Assembly: GCF_000002075.1 (NCBI RefSeq)
Contig: NW_004797296.1
Span: forward strand, 1,642,925-1,706,924
DNA from: Aplysia californica
Lineage: Eukaryota; Mollusca; Gastropoda; Aplysiida; Aplysiidae
DNA length: 64,000 nt
Reading direction: 5' to 3'
This document shows, in pieces, positions 35,601-46,705 of this stretch (its first letter is position 1; each line of letters begins with the position of its first letter). A model generated the notes under the pieces. It was not told the origin of the DNA. It made no database searches and worked only from the letters and a program-made list of their open reading frames with translations. The position numbers and the translations under genes were made by a program.

Positions 35601-38600
35601 TCACTTGAGTCCGCACCTCTCCTATTTCCTTTCCTATACTCATCATCGACTCTGTATGATGGTTCATCATAGCTACCATCTGCAAAAAGATCTAAACCTG
35701 ACCCTTTATTGACGAAGGGGTCAATCGATTCCAATGTTCCGACCTCAATGAACGGCTGTCGCCATCGCAACTGAGTGTTAGTAGTTTTTAGTTAGTTTTG
35801 GTTGGGTTCGAAAAAGTCTGATTTTTAAGTAACATAATCAACGGGGTTGCCTAAATCTACTGATTTTTCCAGTAGATACCAATTTTTGGGCCTGTTTTAC
35901 CGCCATACCGATAAGGTATAAAAACTACCGGATTTTTGATAGGTGCCGAAAGAAGGGAAAAAGACCCACTCCAAAAGTTCCATACTTGCCACATCATCAT
36001 ATCACCTCCATGCGGTAAAGAGAGAGAGATCAGCACTTTCCTCTGTAACTTGTCAGATATTTATGGCAACTCCCAGCAATAAGTTGTATTAGAAACTGCC
36101 AGATTGCGCATTTTTACACTCGACCATTGTCAATCTGTGCCGTTCGGTCGGCAATAGTTTTTCATGTGCATATCGGCTAAAATCTGTCTACTCACAATAG
36201 ATAGTCTTCTTCCTTCCTTTCATTCATTCATTCTTTCTTTCTGTCTTCGGGTTTTTGCTGCAGCTGGAAAATCTGTACATTCAATTCATTTATCTAGAAA
36301 ACAGAATTGTGAATGTAGAAAAAAAATCGATATCGAAGCAAAACATTCTAAAATATGTCTTCGTCTAGAGAATTGGTAAGTACTAAATGAGGGTTCTACG
36401 CAGGGGGACTGCGGGAATCTGAAAAAAAGATCGCTAAGACCCGAGAAAATGCACAAAGTCCTCGAAACCAAATCTGAGTTCATATTTTACCTGTCGCGTT
36501 AGTGATATTACGTTCGGCTTTCCCCTGTCCGAGAGTACGTTTCACGCTTATTAGCGGCTATGGCCGCAGGTGGAAGTGTAGGTGTAATACGGAGACTCCA
36601 TCGGGAAAATCAAAATGTACTTTCGTTTTTCGTTACACCTCAAAATTGTCCGATGGTAGTTTTTTAACGTTAGATTTACAGTTAATAAAAATTTGCAACA
36701 TGCAGTTTGTGCATAAAAAACACTGTGTCGCCATACAAGTTAAATCAATATTCTCACTGATGTCACTATGACATAAAAAAGGAAGAAAAAGAAAAAAAGC
36801 GTCCTACGATTTCTAGACTGTTAGGCCCGTCATCGTGACTGGTCAGTGAACCTGTGTAAGCACGGCATGAGTAAGGGTCCGGCCGACGGTTGCTGGGGTA
36901 ATCAAAGTTGCAGGGCTTCGGAATTGAGGGGAGGTGTTTGACGCAATAAAGTCTACGGCAGCAGGATAAGGCAGAGGTACAAGAAACTGATGCTAAAATA
37001 AAAACGATAAGTGGAAGTGGTTTTGACATTCAACAATCGAGTGCGCAAATGAGGGAACATAAGAGCACAGGCTTGATGATTGCATCTTCAAGGTTCGTGT
37101 TGTCGGATTTGTCAGTGATGACCAATTGAATAGTGACAATGAGGAAATGCCATTTTCAACCCTTGGAAAGCTCTATGTTGAATGCCTATGCATCATGATG
37201 GCTTTTTGCTGATTAAAAACTGGTACTGTGGTTTAGCATTTTGAAAAAAAACAATGCTTAGTCCATGATGCAGTGATTCATTCATTTCCAGGTTTTCAGC
37301 ATCACTACGTCCCATGCTCTCACAGTCCTTCCAGGTCCGGCTCTCAGTACACGCTCTCTTTTATTTTCACTTTTTACTCTGCCGTAAGCCTAACTATAAA
37401 GGTTTTATAAATAATTTTTGTCTTGCATGCTTTTTAAAATCCGTGATTGCTGAAACCAAACATGGTTTTGGCAGTTGATGTTCTTGCCTCTCCTCAGGCC
37501 CAGATCAGGGTTCATTTTGTATTTTTAGGGTAAAACTAGTTAAAATCAATTGTCTGTCATACCTAAGTCAGAAAGTGCTCATCAGTTCAGTGTCCTATGC
37601 TAGTGTCAGGAAATGTTTAAATATAGTTTCTATTTTACGGGCTTGGGGTTTTGAAGTCAGTTTGGCGATCATCCTGCACTCAATTCCAGATTCAATACTG
37701 AATGATAGGTACCTTGAACGATAGTCCATAAATGCTTTTTAAAAAAACAACCTCGCCTCATTTCATACACACTGTTCATCGTAACTTGTGCACACCCAGA
37801 CACCCCCTTCCCCTCCCCACATATATAAACAAACACGAGAGCATGCACACACACGCACACATGTGCATGCCAAAACAAGTTTTCAAAATATAATTACCCT
37901 ATATCACGGAAAGCAAGCGCGTTCGATGGGGCAACGATCATCTTTTTTTCCTTCTTTGTCTTTGTACTACCTGATTTTGGGCCAAACTGCCTGATACTGA
38001 CCCTGAATGTACCTGAAATGGAAACTTTGAGATAGGCAGCCCTGAATCAAGGGCAGTTACTGCAACAATGCCGAATGGAAACCAAACTGGCTTATGTCGC
38101 ATACTTCCGACTACCAAGCCCGAGACACGTCTGGGAATGTTTGAAAAATAGTAGTAAAGACGCACCATACGGGTTATGCAGGTAGCAGCTTTCGCGGATC
38201 ACCCGACAGGGTTTGGGCATAGCAGTGAGTGTGTTAAAAACAGGCAAACCTGCTCTAACGGTCTCCTATCTAAGACAATCGCACAACCACTTCCAACTTC
38301 TCCTTTTACATCTTTTGCATCTATTTATATTGTAATGGCACTGTCCAAGACGTCCACCTGTCGGCATCCACTATTTTCTTTGACAATGGAGGGTTGTCTT
38401 GGGCAATTTCGACTATTTCTATGTCTTGATTTTGATTACATTGCATTGTCTATGATAAAGTTTTTGGGAGATTCTGTGACTGTATTTTCTCATGGTTCAT
38501 TTGTAAAGGGAAGGGAAAAAAAACAACTAGACACTGATCATGGTTTCCTAATCCTTGTAATATTTTTAACCTTTTTTTTTCAGAATTGTTTTGCCTCCTA

Positions 38601-40378
38601 TTTAGTATACCACAGCCTAACTCCCTCTCCTTTCATTCTGTCACCTCAGATGCACAGACTAGCCAGTGGATCAGTAAATATGGGTGGAGAGAACAGCAAG
38701 ATGGATATGTGTTCGTCACAACCCAGGATGAGAATATCAAAACCAAGAACATCACAGAAAAGATTTCGTTTGACAGTGAGTACCATACCGGGTCATTTGC
38801 TTTTGTGTCATATAAATTTATAGATTTTCAAAGGCTATTGTGAGTTTAATGCCACTTTCTACTGCCATTTTAGAAGTGGAGTGTCAGAATTGTGCAGCCA
38901 TTTCCAATAAGTGAGACAGCCAAAATGGGTAGAGATTATTTTTTTTATAGCTTCCCCCCAAAAATCAAGTTCAAGAACACTTCATAGGGGATTTAAAACC
39001 AAGGAAGTATGCACCATAGCCCAAGGTGATGCTTAGCTGCCAACTGGCTACCAAAAAAAATTCAGAACTTTTTCGGACCTGATGGAAAAATGCACTCGCT
39101 GGGGGCTCTAAAATTTACTCAGATTATTTAATAAATGAGACTGCATGTATGCATATGTATATAAAGTAGGCCTACAATAAGAGGATGATATTTTGAAATC
39201 CGGATGGAAAATCCCCACTTCTTATGATGTCAATGTTGAATACAAAAATGTATCTGAGATGAGAACTATGATATGTGTGTAGTTTAAAACAATGGTGTGT
39301 TCAAATTTTGCATATTGATTACAGTGAAGTCTACTTATAAAGAGTCCTGAAATAATGAGAAGTCTGTTATAAAGACACTATTCTAAAACCACGGGTTTTT
39401 TTCCCTTCTTTATCTTTGTAAATAGAATACTGCTATAGCGCAATCAGACGAACACACGAGTCAGTTATAGCGAAATATTGCTGCTGCTGTGCACAGCACA
39501 TAGGCCAATTCTACATAGATCTGTATAAACCTCGCCAGTTGAGAAACATATTGGTGATATAGCGAAACAAAGAATGGGAGAGCGTGGCATGCGCAGACAA
39601 GCAGAACGCGTAGGCCAGCCTAGTCTAGATTATCTAGGCCTACCATGCCTCTCACTTCTCCGATGTGGGGATGGAGAGGTCACAGTGCTGTGAAGGATGG
39701 AGCGAATGTGTGATATGTGCAGAGTGTTGTGTGTACCCATGCGCGCAAGCAGACGGAACGCACAGCAGGGTGTGGTGGGGTGGGGGACTACAGCTGGTGA
39801 GTTAGCTTAGAGCCCTTTCTTTCTGATCGCAATCGCTGAGCTGTCAACATCGCTAGCACTAGAGAAAGAAACCTGATTCAATTTCTGATCCAGTAAAACC
39901 GAGAGGTCATGTTGAACAAAATTGTCACCAGGGGAGATAACAAAAAGAAATAAACAGAACAGCAAACTCATAAATTAGGCCTACATTATTATTTTCCTTG
40001 AATTTATTACTGGATCCCTTATTACGAAAATCCTGGCTAAATAAGTAGTGCAAAGAGTTGCTTGTCCAGAATGAGTTGTCTCACTTTTTGGTGAAGGTGG
40101 TGAGAGTACAGGAGTGGTATTTCATTTTATCTCCCCTTAGAGTGGCATGCTCATTCTGTTTTTCTTGCCGGCTTGTTGTAAACAACTCATCTACAAAAAT
40201 ATTTCAGTACTAATTGTACTTTCAGGACTCCTTATAAGAGATTTTTTTCTGCACAATTAAAACGGTGATAACTTTAGTATATTTGTTTTTCTTTAACCGT
40301 TAACTTTGAAATAACTGCTTTTTTTTCTTTCTTTTTATTATTTCAGGTGTTGCTGCTATCATGGCATCAGGGCGATGA
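26595..40378 (+). CDS. EIF3K: Eukaryotic translation initiation factor 3 subunit K
   Basis: eIF3k is a non-core PCI/winged-helix-type subunit of eIF3, which acts in the cytoplasm on the 40S ribosome. Eight exons join in frame: 26595-26647, 29338-29436, 30529-30649, 31958-32032, 34401-34467, 34830-34907, 38650-38775 and 40347-40378. All introns are GT-AG. The total is 651 nt, 216 residues plus TGA (human 218). Landmarks compared with human are [85 protein letters not shown] and [20 protein letters not shown]. The start is fixed by M-A-E-A-M just before the conserved LLKGIDR. No break or missing block is seen, so the gene looks functional. Introns carry many insertions, including elements at 32300-33883, 35840-38044 and 39324-40253. 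Confidence 0.97.
27033..27150. repeat. Tandem CCGAACGTTCGG repeat, 3 units
   Basis: Three units of about 38-47 bp, each with TCCGAACGTTCGGGAAAAT, AAAGCT and GGCACTATTTCT. One carries an extra AGATCTA. They lie in EIF3K intron 1, about 400 bp after exon 1. Confidence 0.9.
27160..28980. other. EIF3K intron 1, GC-richer stretch
   Basis: Contains three G/C hairpins (27627-27655, 27730-27757 and 28059-28077), an AGATCT run near 28036-28053 and a degenerate tRNA-like SINE head on the minus strand at 28750-28830 (CGTGGCTCAGTGCACGC). Open frames at 27178-27987 have no family resemblance. Confidence 0.5.
28996..29008. repeat. Poly-G tract
   Basis: A short G run in EIF3K intron 1. Confidence 0.7.
29095..29275 (+). 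repeat. RepB copy
   Basis: Reads AGGTGTGGTTTGCTCCTCC at the left and GCAAGTGCAGTAAAGTGC then TTACTAAAAC at the right. It ends about 65 bp before EIF3K exon 2. Confidence 0.75.
29806..30065 (-). mobile_element. RTE-like LINE 3' fragment
   Basis: The minus strand matches 19530-20014, for example AAATTTGATGGCAACAAGGC, then ATGGAGTCAGGGAAACATTA, then CAGCTGGCGACAGAGAGAC. It ends in ATAAAAGTAAGTAAAG. It lacks the SINE present in the other copy, so it shows the empty site. It lies in EIF3K intron 2. Confidence 0.8.
30246..30460 (+). repeat. tRNA-derived SINE
   Basis: CTGTGGTGTAATGGTTTGGT (A box) and TGTGGGTTCAATCCTCC (B box) are spaced as in a tRNA, followed by an unrelated body. The 3' boundary is uncertain. 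It ends just before EIF3K exon 3. Confidence 0.6.
30650..31957. other. EIF3K intron 3
   Basis: AT-rich. TGGTGAAAGGTACCAAA occurs twice, about 750 bp apart (31095 and 31844). A (TA)n run at 31911-31934 lies close to the exon 4 acceptor. No gene seen. Confidence 0.5.
32294..33889. mobile_element. CAGAGATGCCAACC transposon, 6-bp target duplication
   Basis: The left end at 32300 and the reverse complement of the right end at 33883 both read CAGAGATGCCAACCA. TCATTG flanks both ends (32294-32299 and 33884-33889). At 1584 bp with no recognisable transposase, it is probably non-autonomous. Its middle (about 32580-32900) is related to 36540-36870 and 41100-41310. It lies in EIF3K intron 4. Confidence 0.8.
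33968..34085. mobile_element. Pogo-like element end
   Basis: CAGTATAACACGGATAGCTC, then CGGGACCGGCCCCGGCAGTT and AGTTCGAGGGATCC. The matching MITE at 55173-55356 has both ends; here the right end is missing. Confidence 0.55.
35834..38050. mobile_element. CRGGGYTGCC transposon, 6-bp target duplication
   Basis: The left end (CGGGGTTGCCTAAATC, about 35841) mirrors the right end (reverse complement CAGGGCTGCCTATCTC, about 38044). Both run into GGGCC(C)-containing subterminal sequence. AATCAA flanks both sides. The middle (36540-36870) is related to the elements at 32300-33883 and 40819-42835. No transposase is recognised. It lies in EIF3K intron 6. Confidence 0.65.
39324..40253. mobile_element. 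CAG-ended MITE in EIF3K intron 7
   Basis: The left end CAGTGAAGTCTACTTATAAA continues GAGTCCTGAAA. The reverse complement of the right end has TCTCTTATAAGGAGTCCTG. The arms share about 20 bp; a target duplication is not clear. Confidence 0.55.
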
Positions 40379-40449
40379 TTGTGGAAGTAGTTAACTCTCG
40401 TATGGTTGAGGTCTGTAAGATAGTCATTTTAACAAGTATGGTCATTTCA

Positions 40450-40455
40450 AATAAA
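40450..40455 (+). terminator. EIF3K polyadenylation signal
   Basis: AATAAA 72 bp after the stop codon, followed within 40 bp by GT-rich sequence. Canonical placement for an animal poly(A) site. Confidence 0.7.
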
Positions 40456-40818
40456 ATGTCTGGTTCGCGATCCTGCTTTCATTGTGTTTTTATTTTGGTG
40501 ATAGAACTTATTGTCTTATATTGCACATTATGTCCGAGGCACTCAATGGTGGGGGTATGTAAGGACTTGAACACAATTTTAGAATAAGTATGACAAGGCT
40601 AGATATAAAAATGTAGCGAGACATGTGAACCGAATTACAAAGATAAAGCAAAACAGTGTTTGTGGTTGACTTTCCGCAACACCTTGAGACTTGGCTGGCT
40701 GAGGTAGTACAGTGGGCCCCGTTTAGTTTTAACAGGACCACTGGCACCAACTCAATACTCCTGTTATAGTAGACAGGGATTAAGTTTACACACTGTATGT
40801 ATCACTAATTGGTAATAA

Positions 40819-42835
40819 CAGACCTGCCACTCACCCCGATTTTTGCCCCAAATCTCAAGCATCCCGATGTTCCCGATTTCGATCGCCAGTATCCTGATTT
40901 TTTGTCGTTGCGTCTGTCGCGTCTGATTCTAGGTAAAAAAAATATATAAAGTTCTGCAATCTCTTTAGCTTGGAAGCACCGATTGGATTTTTTATCGTCA
41001 GAAACTTGGAACGCTACTTTCTGAAGCATCTATGCCGAATCCAGCAGATGGCTCACGCACGTTATTTCAACTAAAACTGGCGTAGTATCGATTTTGAATT
41101 CCGACATGGATACGCTCAAGATCTACTTTCGCTTTTATAACCCAGAATTCTCCGGTAGTGTCCTGATTACTGTAACAATTATGCCATGGGCCTAAGAATA
41201 ATCTATTCGTTGTTCTGCCGTTGCTTTAAAAAAAGCAAGCTTCGTCTGAGTTCTGGTTAGTCTGGCCCATCAGACCTGTCTGTGGAACTTTCAAACGCTC
41301 ATTCGCAACGCGTGACATGGCCTCGTACGTGTGAGTAGTGCGTGTGTCGGGGCAACAAAATTCATTCACACCGATCGCATTGGTCGAGGTGTTTTTCGGG
41401 ACTTAACCAGTGTGGACGGGGGGAGGGTTTGGGGGTTTTTTTTTTACACTTGGGCTTAAAGTGCGTGCCGTGATACATGTAGAATCTAATTGAGGATGAA
41501 GGAATAAGAAAAAAGAAAGAAATGAACAACCTTGGCGCGATCTTTTTTCGGGGGGGTGCCTTGAGTGCATATGCGATGGAAGTCAAACGTTGTTACTGTA
41601 TGAAAACACGGGCTTTTAGAGGGATGATTAGAGTTATATGTCAGCTATTTTCAAGACGGCGAGAGTTTCAGCTTTACTGCCACCTGCGCTCCCCCAGTCT
41701 ACCAAACTCCGACTCGAGTAATGCTTTCTTTCATTTTTCCCTCTATTTAGAGGCCCAAACATGAACTTCTTCCTGCAAAAGTTTTCTCTTGCATACTTGC
41801 CTCATAAAAGGGAACCAGTATCCCTTATGACTGATTTGCCGTTGATCCCGATTTTTTTCACCAGATCCTGATTTTTTAACTCTAAAATCCTGATTTTTAG
41901 ATTTCATAGAGTGGCAGGTCTGCCACTCATCCCGATTTAATCGGGATATCCCGATTTTTTGCCCCAAATCTCAAGCATCCCGATTTTCCCGATTTTGATC
42001 GCCAGTATCCTGATTTTTTGTGGTTGCGTCTGTTGCGTCCGATTCTTAGAAAAAAATTTTTTAAGTTCTGCAATCTCTTTTGCTTGGAAACACCGATTGG
42101 ACTTTTTATCTGCAGGAACTTGGAACGCTATTTTCTAAAGCATCTATGCCGAATTTAGATCTAGTAGATGACTAACGCACGTTATTTAAACTAAAATCGA
42201 CCTAGTTTCAGATGCTCATTCACATCACATGACATGACCTCGTACGTGTGGTGAGTAGCGCGTGTGTCGGGGACCGTCGGGGTCAACAAAGTTCATTCAC
42301 ACCGGTCGCGTTGGTCGAGGTGTTTTTCGGGACTTAACCAGTGTGGACGTCCAGGGGGGTATTGTTTTGACACTTGGGTTTAAAGTGCGCGTCGTGATAC
42401 AGGCACTAATTAAGGGGAAAGGAATAAGAAAAACAATGAACAACCTTGGCGCGATCTTTTTTTCGATGTGATGGAAGTCAAATGTTGTTAAAACGCGGGT
42501 GTTTTGCGTGGATGATTCGAGTTACGTGTCAGCTATTTTCAAGACTACAAGTGTTTCAGCATCACTGCGACCTTCGCTCCACCAGTCTATCCAACTTCGA
42601 CTCGAGTACATATCTTTCAGCTTTCCCTCTATTTAGAGGCCCAACGTGAACTTTTTCCTGCAAAAGTTTTGCCTTGCATACTTGCCTCTTAGAAGGGAAC
42701 CAGGACACCCCCCACCCCCCGCTTTCCCCAGTGGCCGTTATGACTGATTTGCCGTTGATCCCAATTTTTTTCACCAGATCCTGATTTTTTAACTCAGAAA
42801 TCCTGATTTTTAGATTTCATAGAGTGGCAGGTCTG
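40819..42835. mobile_element. Tandem dimer of a CAGACCTGCCACTC transposon
   Basis: Two direct copies, 40819-41922 and about 41917-42835, are joined at GAGTGGCAGGTCTGCCACTC. The outer ends are TIRs (CAGACCTGCCACTC at the left, its complement at the right). Each copy begins with short CCCGATTT repeats and ends CTGATTTTTAGATTTCATAG. Copy 1 has a block related to the elements in EIF3K introns 4 and 6. It lies 440 bp past the EIF3K stop. Non-coding. Confidence 0.75.
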
Positions 42836-42943
42836 TATATATTCATTAGATTTCAAAATCTTTGGAGATGTTGTCCCTGGACACAATTCCCTGATCCCAG
42901 GCCAAAGAATTTTCCGTACTTTACTGCTTTGTCTGTTGGATTT

Positions 42944-43470
42944 TTAGTTTAGTTTTAGTAGAGGTTTTACGGTGCTCGCAACTGCATAAGGTCATATTGT
43001 GGCATCGGTGGCCTAGTGGTTAGGCTCTCGGACTCGCAACCGGAAGGTCGTGGGTTCGAATCCCATCAGGGGACCGACGTTGTGTCCTTTGGAAAGGCAC
43101 TTTACACGAATTTTCCTCACTTCACCCAGGTGGGAATGGGTACTCGGCTATAGACAGCGAAAGATCTTGTCAGTTTGTTAGTCTCTGAGCGCTTAATCAG
43201 CTGCTTGCACTGTATGCTTACCGGGAAGCTGAGAATGTTTCGGAGTGTTCTGTGGTCTGCTTGGGTAATAATATAGTGTAAAGCGCATAGAGCCTGCTGT
43301 TGAGCGAGGATATGCGCTACACAAATACTATTTATTATATGAGTGCCAGAAGATTAGAGGTGTTACAAGAGAGTAATAAACATAAAAAAGAAGAAGGGGA
43401 GATAAGGACGATATATGTTTGATAGGAAAGAAGAACCAAACCACACCAGAGCACCCACGTCTGTTGGATT
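42944..43470 (-). repeat. RepB copy split by a SINE
   Basis: RepB runs from AGTTTTAGTAGAGGTTTTAC to GGTCATAT at about 42997, then resumes with ATGAGTGCCAGAAGATTAG at about 43339 and ends near the ACCACACCAGAGCACCCAC block. Removing 42998-43340 restores the sequence seen at 62096-62232. Confidence 0.85.
42998..43340 (+). repeat. Near full-length tRNA-derived SINE
   Basis: The head has GGTGGCCTAGTGGTTAGGCT (A box) and GTGGGTTCGAATCC, an exact B box. The central block is GTTGTGTCCTTTGGAAAGGC and CTTCACCCAGGTGG. The 3' part has GTGTAAAGCGCATAGAGCC and ends TACTATTTATTATAT. About 340 bp, probably close to the full family length. TCATAT and TTATAT at the borders are a possible target duplication. 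Confidence 0.85.
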
Positions 43471-43640
43471 GGAAGATCGAACACCTACACTTCTTGGATA
43501 AAGGCAAAGTATCTCAGATCCAGTGCACAAGTTGCACTCTTCAAAGATCCCTTGATGGTCCTAAGATCGGTGTTGGGCAGACTTTACTTTAGTGCCACCT
43601 GGGTAAAAATTAAAAATTAATTCCTACCCAAACTGAAAAT
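43471..43640. repeat. LINE/SINE-tail-like fragment
   Basis: CTACACTTCTTGGATAAAGG and CTTCAAAGATCCCTTGATGG are shared with 44950-45060 and, inverted, with 63900-64000. This links the block to the longer RepB variant. Confidence 0.5.
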
Positions 43641-44139
43641 ATTCTTGTCAGTTTAAAACATGTGAAGTATCTTTGAAATCGGAGTGTTGCTGCCTGCAGG
43701 CAAGGGGCCTACAAAGCAGGAAAAGCTGTCTATACTGTCACAGACATAAACCAGTTGCACTGCAGGTCGAAAAACCAGCAGTTGGCTACCCCTGAGGTCT
43801 AGCATGTGAATGCAAAGAAGAAGCATTTCATATATAGTATAATATAGCATCACACATCCATGCTCTTCAGATTCTGAGCTAGCAGCATGGTCAGTGCACT
43901 TTACTACCCCTCGTAATCCAATAGTTAACACAGTTGGGGAAAGAGCACACATGACACTGATCCCCAGTTGATCTAGTGACTACTTTTCATTCAACCTTTT
44001 TAAAATATTTTTTACGCAACAAGTCTCACCACCCATGGGGAGACAATAGGTCCAATTCACCATCAATGTTGGCTATTGATTTGTTTCATTTGCTTTTCCC
44101 TGCTTTCCTGTCCATTTGTTTTAGGACTTTGTCAATCAC

Positions 44140-44630
44140 AATCAATGGATGTGTCACGATGCAGTGGAATCGGGTGCTCTTCAGTTTTTCGGCATATGGA
44201 GTTACGGGTACCGGTATGATCTTAAAGCTGGTTTATTTGTCTTGCTTTTGGGGGAAAAAATGATCCATCTTCAACAGAAATCAAGGGAGGTATTTTGGAT
44301 TGAAGTAGGTGTGGGTCACTTGGTTTCAGAGCTAAAATGTAAGAGAAATGGCCACCAAAGTTTGAGTTTGATGACTTGCAAAGCTTGAGAGTCCTTGGAA
44401 ACTATAAAGTTACTTTTTTTGTGCCTTTAATCACTGCTTTTCAGTAAAAGCCACACAGCAAATTGTTTTTAAAAAATAAATGGACATAAAAGGTAATAAG
44501 TCACAAATGAAAATTCGACAAAAATAGCCAAACAAGGAAGCGCTGTTTTCTTCGTTATCATTATTTTGATGAGCGCCTGATTTCACCACGCTGCCTCACA
44601 TTTCACACGATATAGCCAATCATGAATGTC
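44140..44630. repeat. 500-bp dispersed repeat, copy 2
   Basis: Aligns with 11500-11990 in the same orientation. Shared blocks are GGTTTCAGAG, AAATGGACATAAAAGGT and GAGCGCCTGATTTCACYA. Confidence 0.75.
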
Positions 44631-44939
44631 TGAGTGCCTGCTATAAAACTATTAAAGAACTTTTTTACTATACCGGTACATTATAAAAGATCAGACGCTG
44701 AAAATTATGATAAGCCTGCTATAGCCAGAATTTTAATATTTATTCTTCTCTAAAATATGATCCTTCACATCCTTTCATGTTCTCTAACAATGTTCTGTTG
44801 TCTGCTTTCGTCTCCTCTTTCTGCCCCTCACCTCCATTGCCCTCTCCTCTTGGTTCCTGAGTCTTTCTTCAGCTTTTCTACTTCTACTCCTTGGCTCCTT
44901 CTTACTGATGTCTTACAGCAATACCCCTGATTTTCTGGT

Positions 44940-45150
44940 AGGTAAGATCTACACCTAGCCTTCTTGGATAAGGGCGAAAAATCTCAGAGAGGTCCTGTGT
45001 ACAAGTTGCGCACTTTAAAGATCCCTTGGTGGTCCAAAATCGATGGTTCAAAATTTCCCACCAACTGAAAATGTTTAGTGTGAGTTACGCGCTCATATGA
45101 CCTATGCAGGTGCAAGCACCACTTACCCCCCTCCCAAAAAGTAGATTGGA
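44940..45150 (+). repeat. RepB long-variant fragment
   Basis: CTACACCTAGCCTTCTTGGA through AAGATCCCTTGGTGGTC to GCGCTCATATGACCTATGCA. The reverse complement of 63780-64000 has the same blocks in the same order. Confidence 0.6.
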
Positions 45151-45174
45151 ATGGACTGGTTGACTTTAGGAATT

Positions 45175-46705
45175 TTGTGATCCTATGACTAGAATGAGCC
45201 TTTCACTGGAGGGGAACTCCAACTTTTAAAGAAACTCGCAAGCAGTTCATGGGGGTCAGACAAACAAACTCTGAGAGCTCTATACCTGGGTTATGTCCGA
45301 TCTTCCCTGGAATACAGCAATAGCCTACTCACTATGTGCAGTACAACTACTTGCAACACCCTTGACAAGGTCCAAAACAATGCCCTTCGTTTTATAAATG
45401 GCGGCATGAGATCCACACCTACCGCCACGTGCGAAATCCTTGCAAATGTTGAACCCCTGGGAATCCGCAGAGATAAAGCAGTTTTGGAGCTACATGAAAG
45501 AACTAAAAGAATGTGCCCCAACCACCCAAACAGGAAATTAGTAGAAACATGGAAACCAAAGAAACGAATTCAACAAAAGTCAATCATGCATCACATCACA
45601 GAACTAATGGAGAGCAAACATCTACCACAAAATAGAAAAGAAACCAAGAGTCAACCAAAACATCCCTCCCCACCTTTCTTTAAAAAAGCCAATCATTACA
45701 ACATCTCTCAAAGACAAGAGCACAAAATCTTCAGACCCAGTGACGCTGATGCTTGCATCACATCAAACAATCGACAGCTATTCAGATGACTGGACACACG
45801 TCTATACGGACGGCTCAGCATTCAAAGGCACAACCAAAGCCGGATATGGAATACTAATACAGTACCCAGATGGAAGTTCCAATGAGATCTCTGCAGCCTG
45901 TGGAGAGAAATGCAGCAACTACGATGCAGAAATGATGGCAATTGAAACAGCACTGTACCATCTCCGCACAGTTTTTGACACTCATCCTGGAAAAGCACAG
46001 AGTATTGTGATTTTCTCTGACTCACTATCAGTATTACAAGCCATAGAAAATGACCATCACCTAAACCAAGATTTGACCCATATACTGTTTGGATCCCATC
46101 ATCTGATAACATTCTGTGGCATCAACCTAGTAATGCAGTGGGTCCCCGGACACTCAGACATACCTGGAAATGACAGAGCAGACACACTCGCCAAACGGGG
46201 ATCTAGACAGGAACAACCCAACATTCCAACTTCATACAACACTGCAAAACAAATCATCAAAAGCAACAACAAACAAGATTGGATGAACAGATGGGCCCTG
46301 GGAAAGACAGGCAGAGCAGTTTTCAAACATATGACCACAACAAAAAGGAATGAAATGACAATATCAACCGCCTTCAGAGAAAGAAACAGACCACGATCTT
46401 CCGCCTACGAACAGAACATATACAGCTCAACTTCCACCTGAACAGAATAAACCTGGAACTTCCCACAATGTGTCCCTTGTGTGACTATGCATATGAGACT
46501 GTGGATCATCACCTGTTCCACTGTACAGCCCTAAATGACATCAGAGCTACCCTTCTCCCTCCGAGACCTAACATTGACAACACACTCTATGGAACATTAC
46601 AGCAACTGCAGCAGACCTGCACTTATCACTACATGGCATTGGACAGAAGGGCGAGAGCTCAGCTGTTGCTGGATCGATAACAACAACAACAACAACAACT
46701 GGAGG
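45175..46705 (+). mobile_element. I/Nimb-like LINE 3' end with RNase H
   Basis: This is the 3' part of a LINE. The region after the reverse transcriptase (LQLLKKLASSSWGSDKQTLR, LGYVRSSLEYSNSLL, DKVQNNALRFINGGMRSTP) is in frame 1 to about 45.75 kb. RNase H follows in frame 2 (45740-46441) and keeps all four acidic positions: YTDGSA, AEMMAIETAL, FSDSLSVLQAI and GNDRADTLAK. A frame change near 46.35 kb leads to a C-terminal zinc-binding-like motif, CPLCDYAYETVDHHLFHC, and a stop at 46680. The tail is (CAA)n. The 5' part is missing and two frame changes exist, so it is dead but fairly young. The clade is a judgement from RNase H and wording. Confidence 0.8.

Noticed and set aside
38176-38823. A 215-codon plus-strand open frame
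   Set aside because: It reads EIF3K exon 7 in a wrong frame together with intron sequence; the true exon is 38650-38775 in another frame.
43000-43080. tRNA gene on the plus strand with an exact B box
   Set aside because: It is the head of a 340-bp SINE shared with two other copies in the window.
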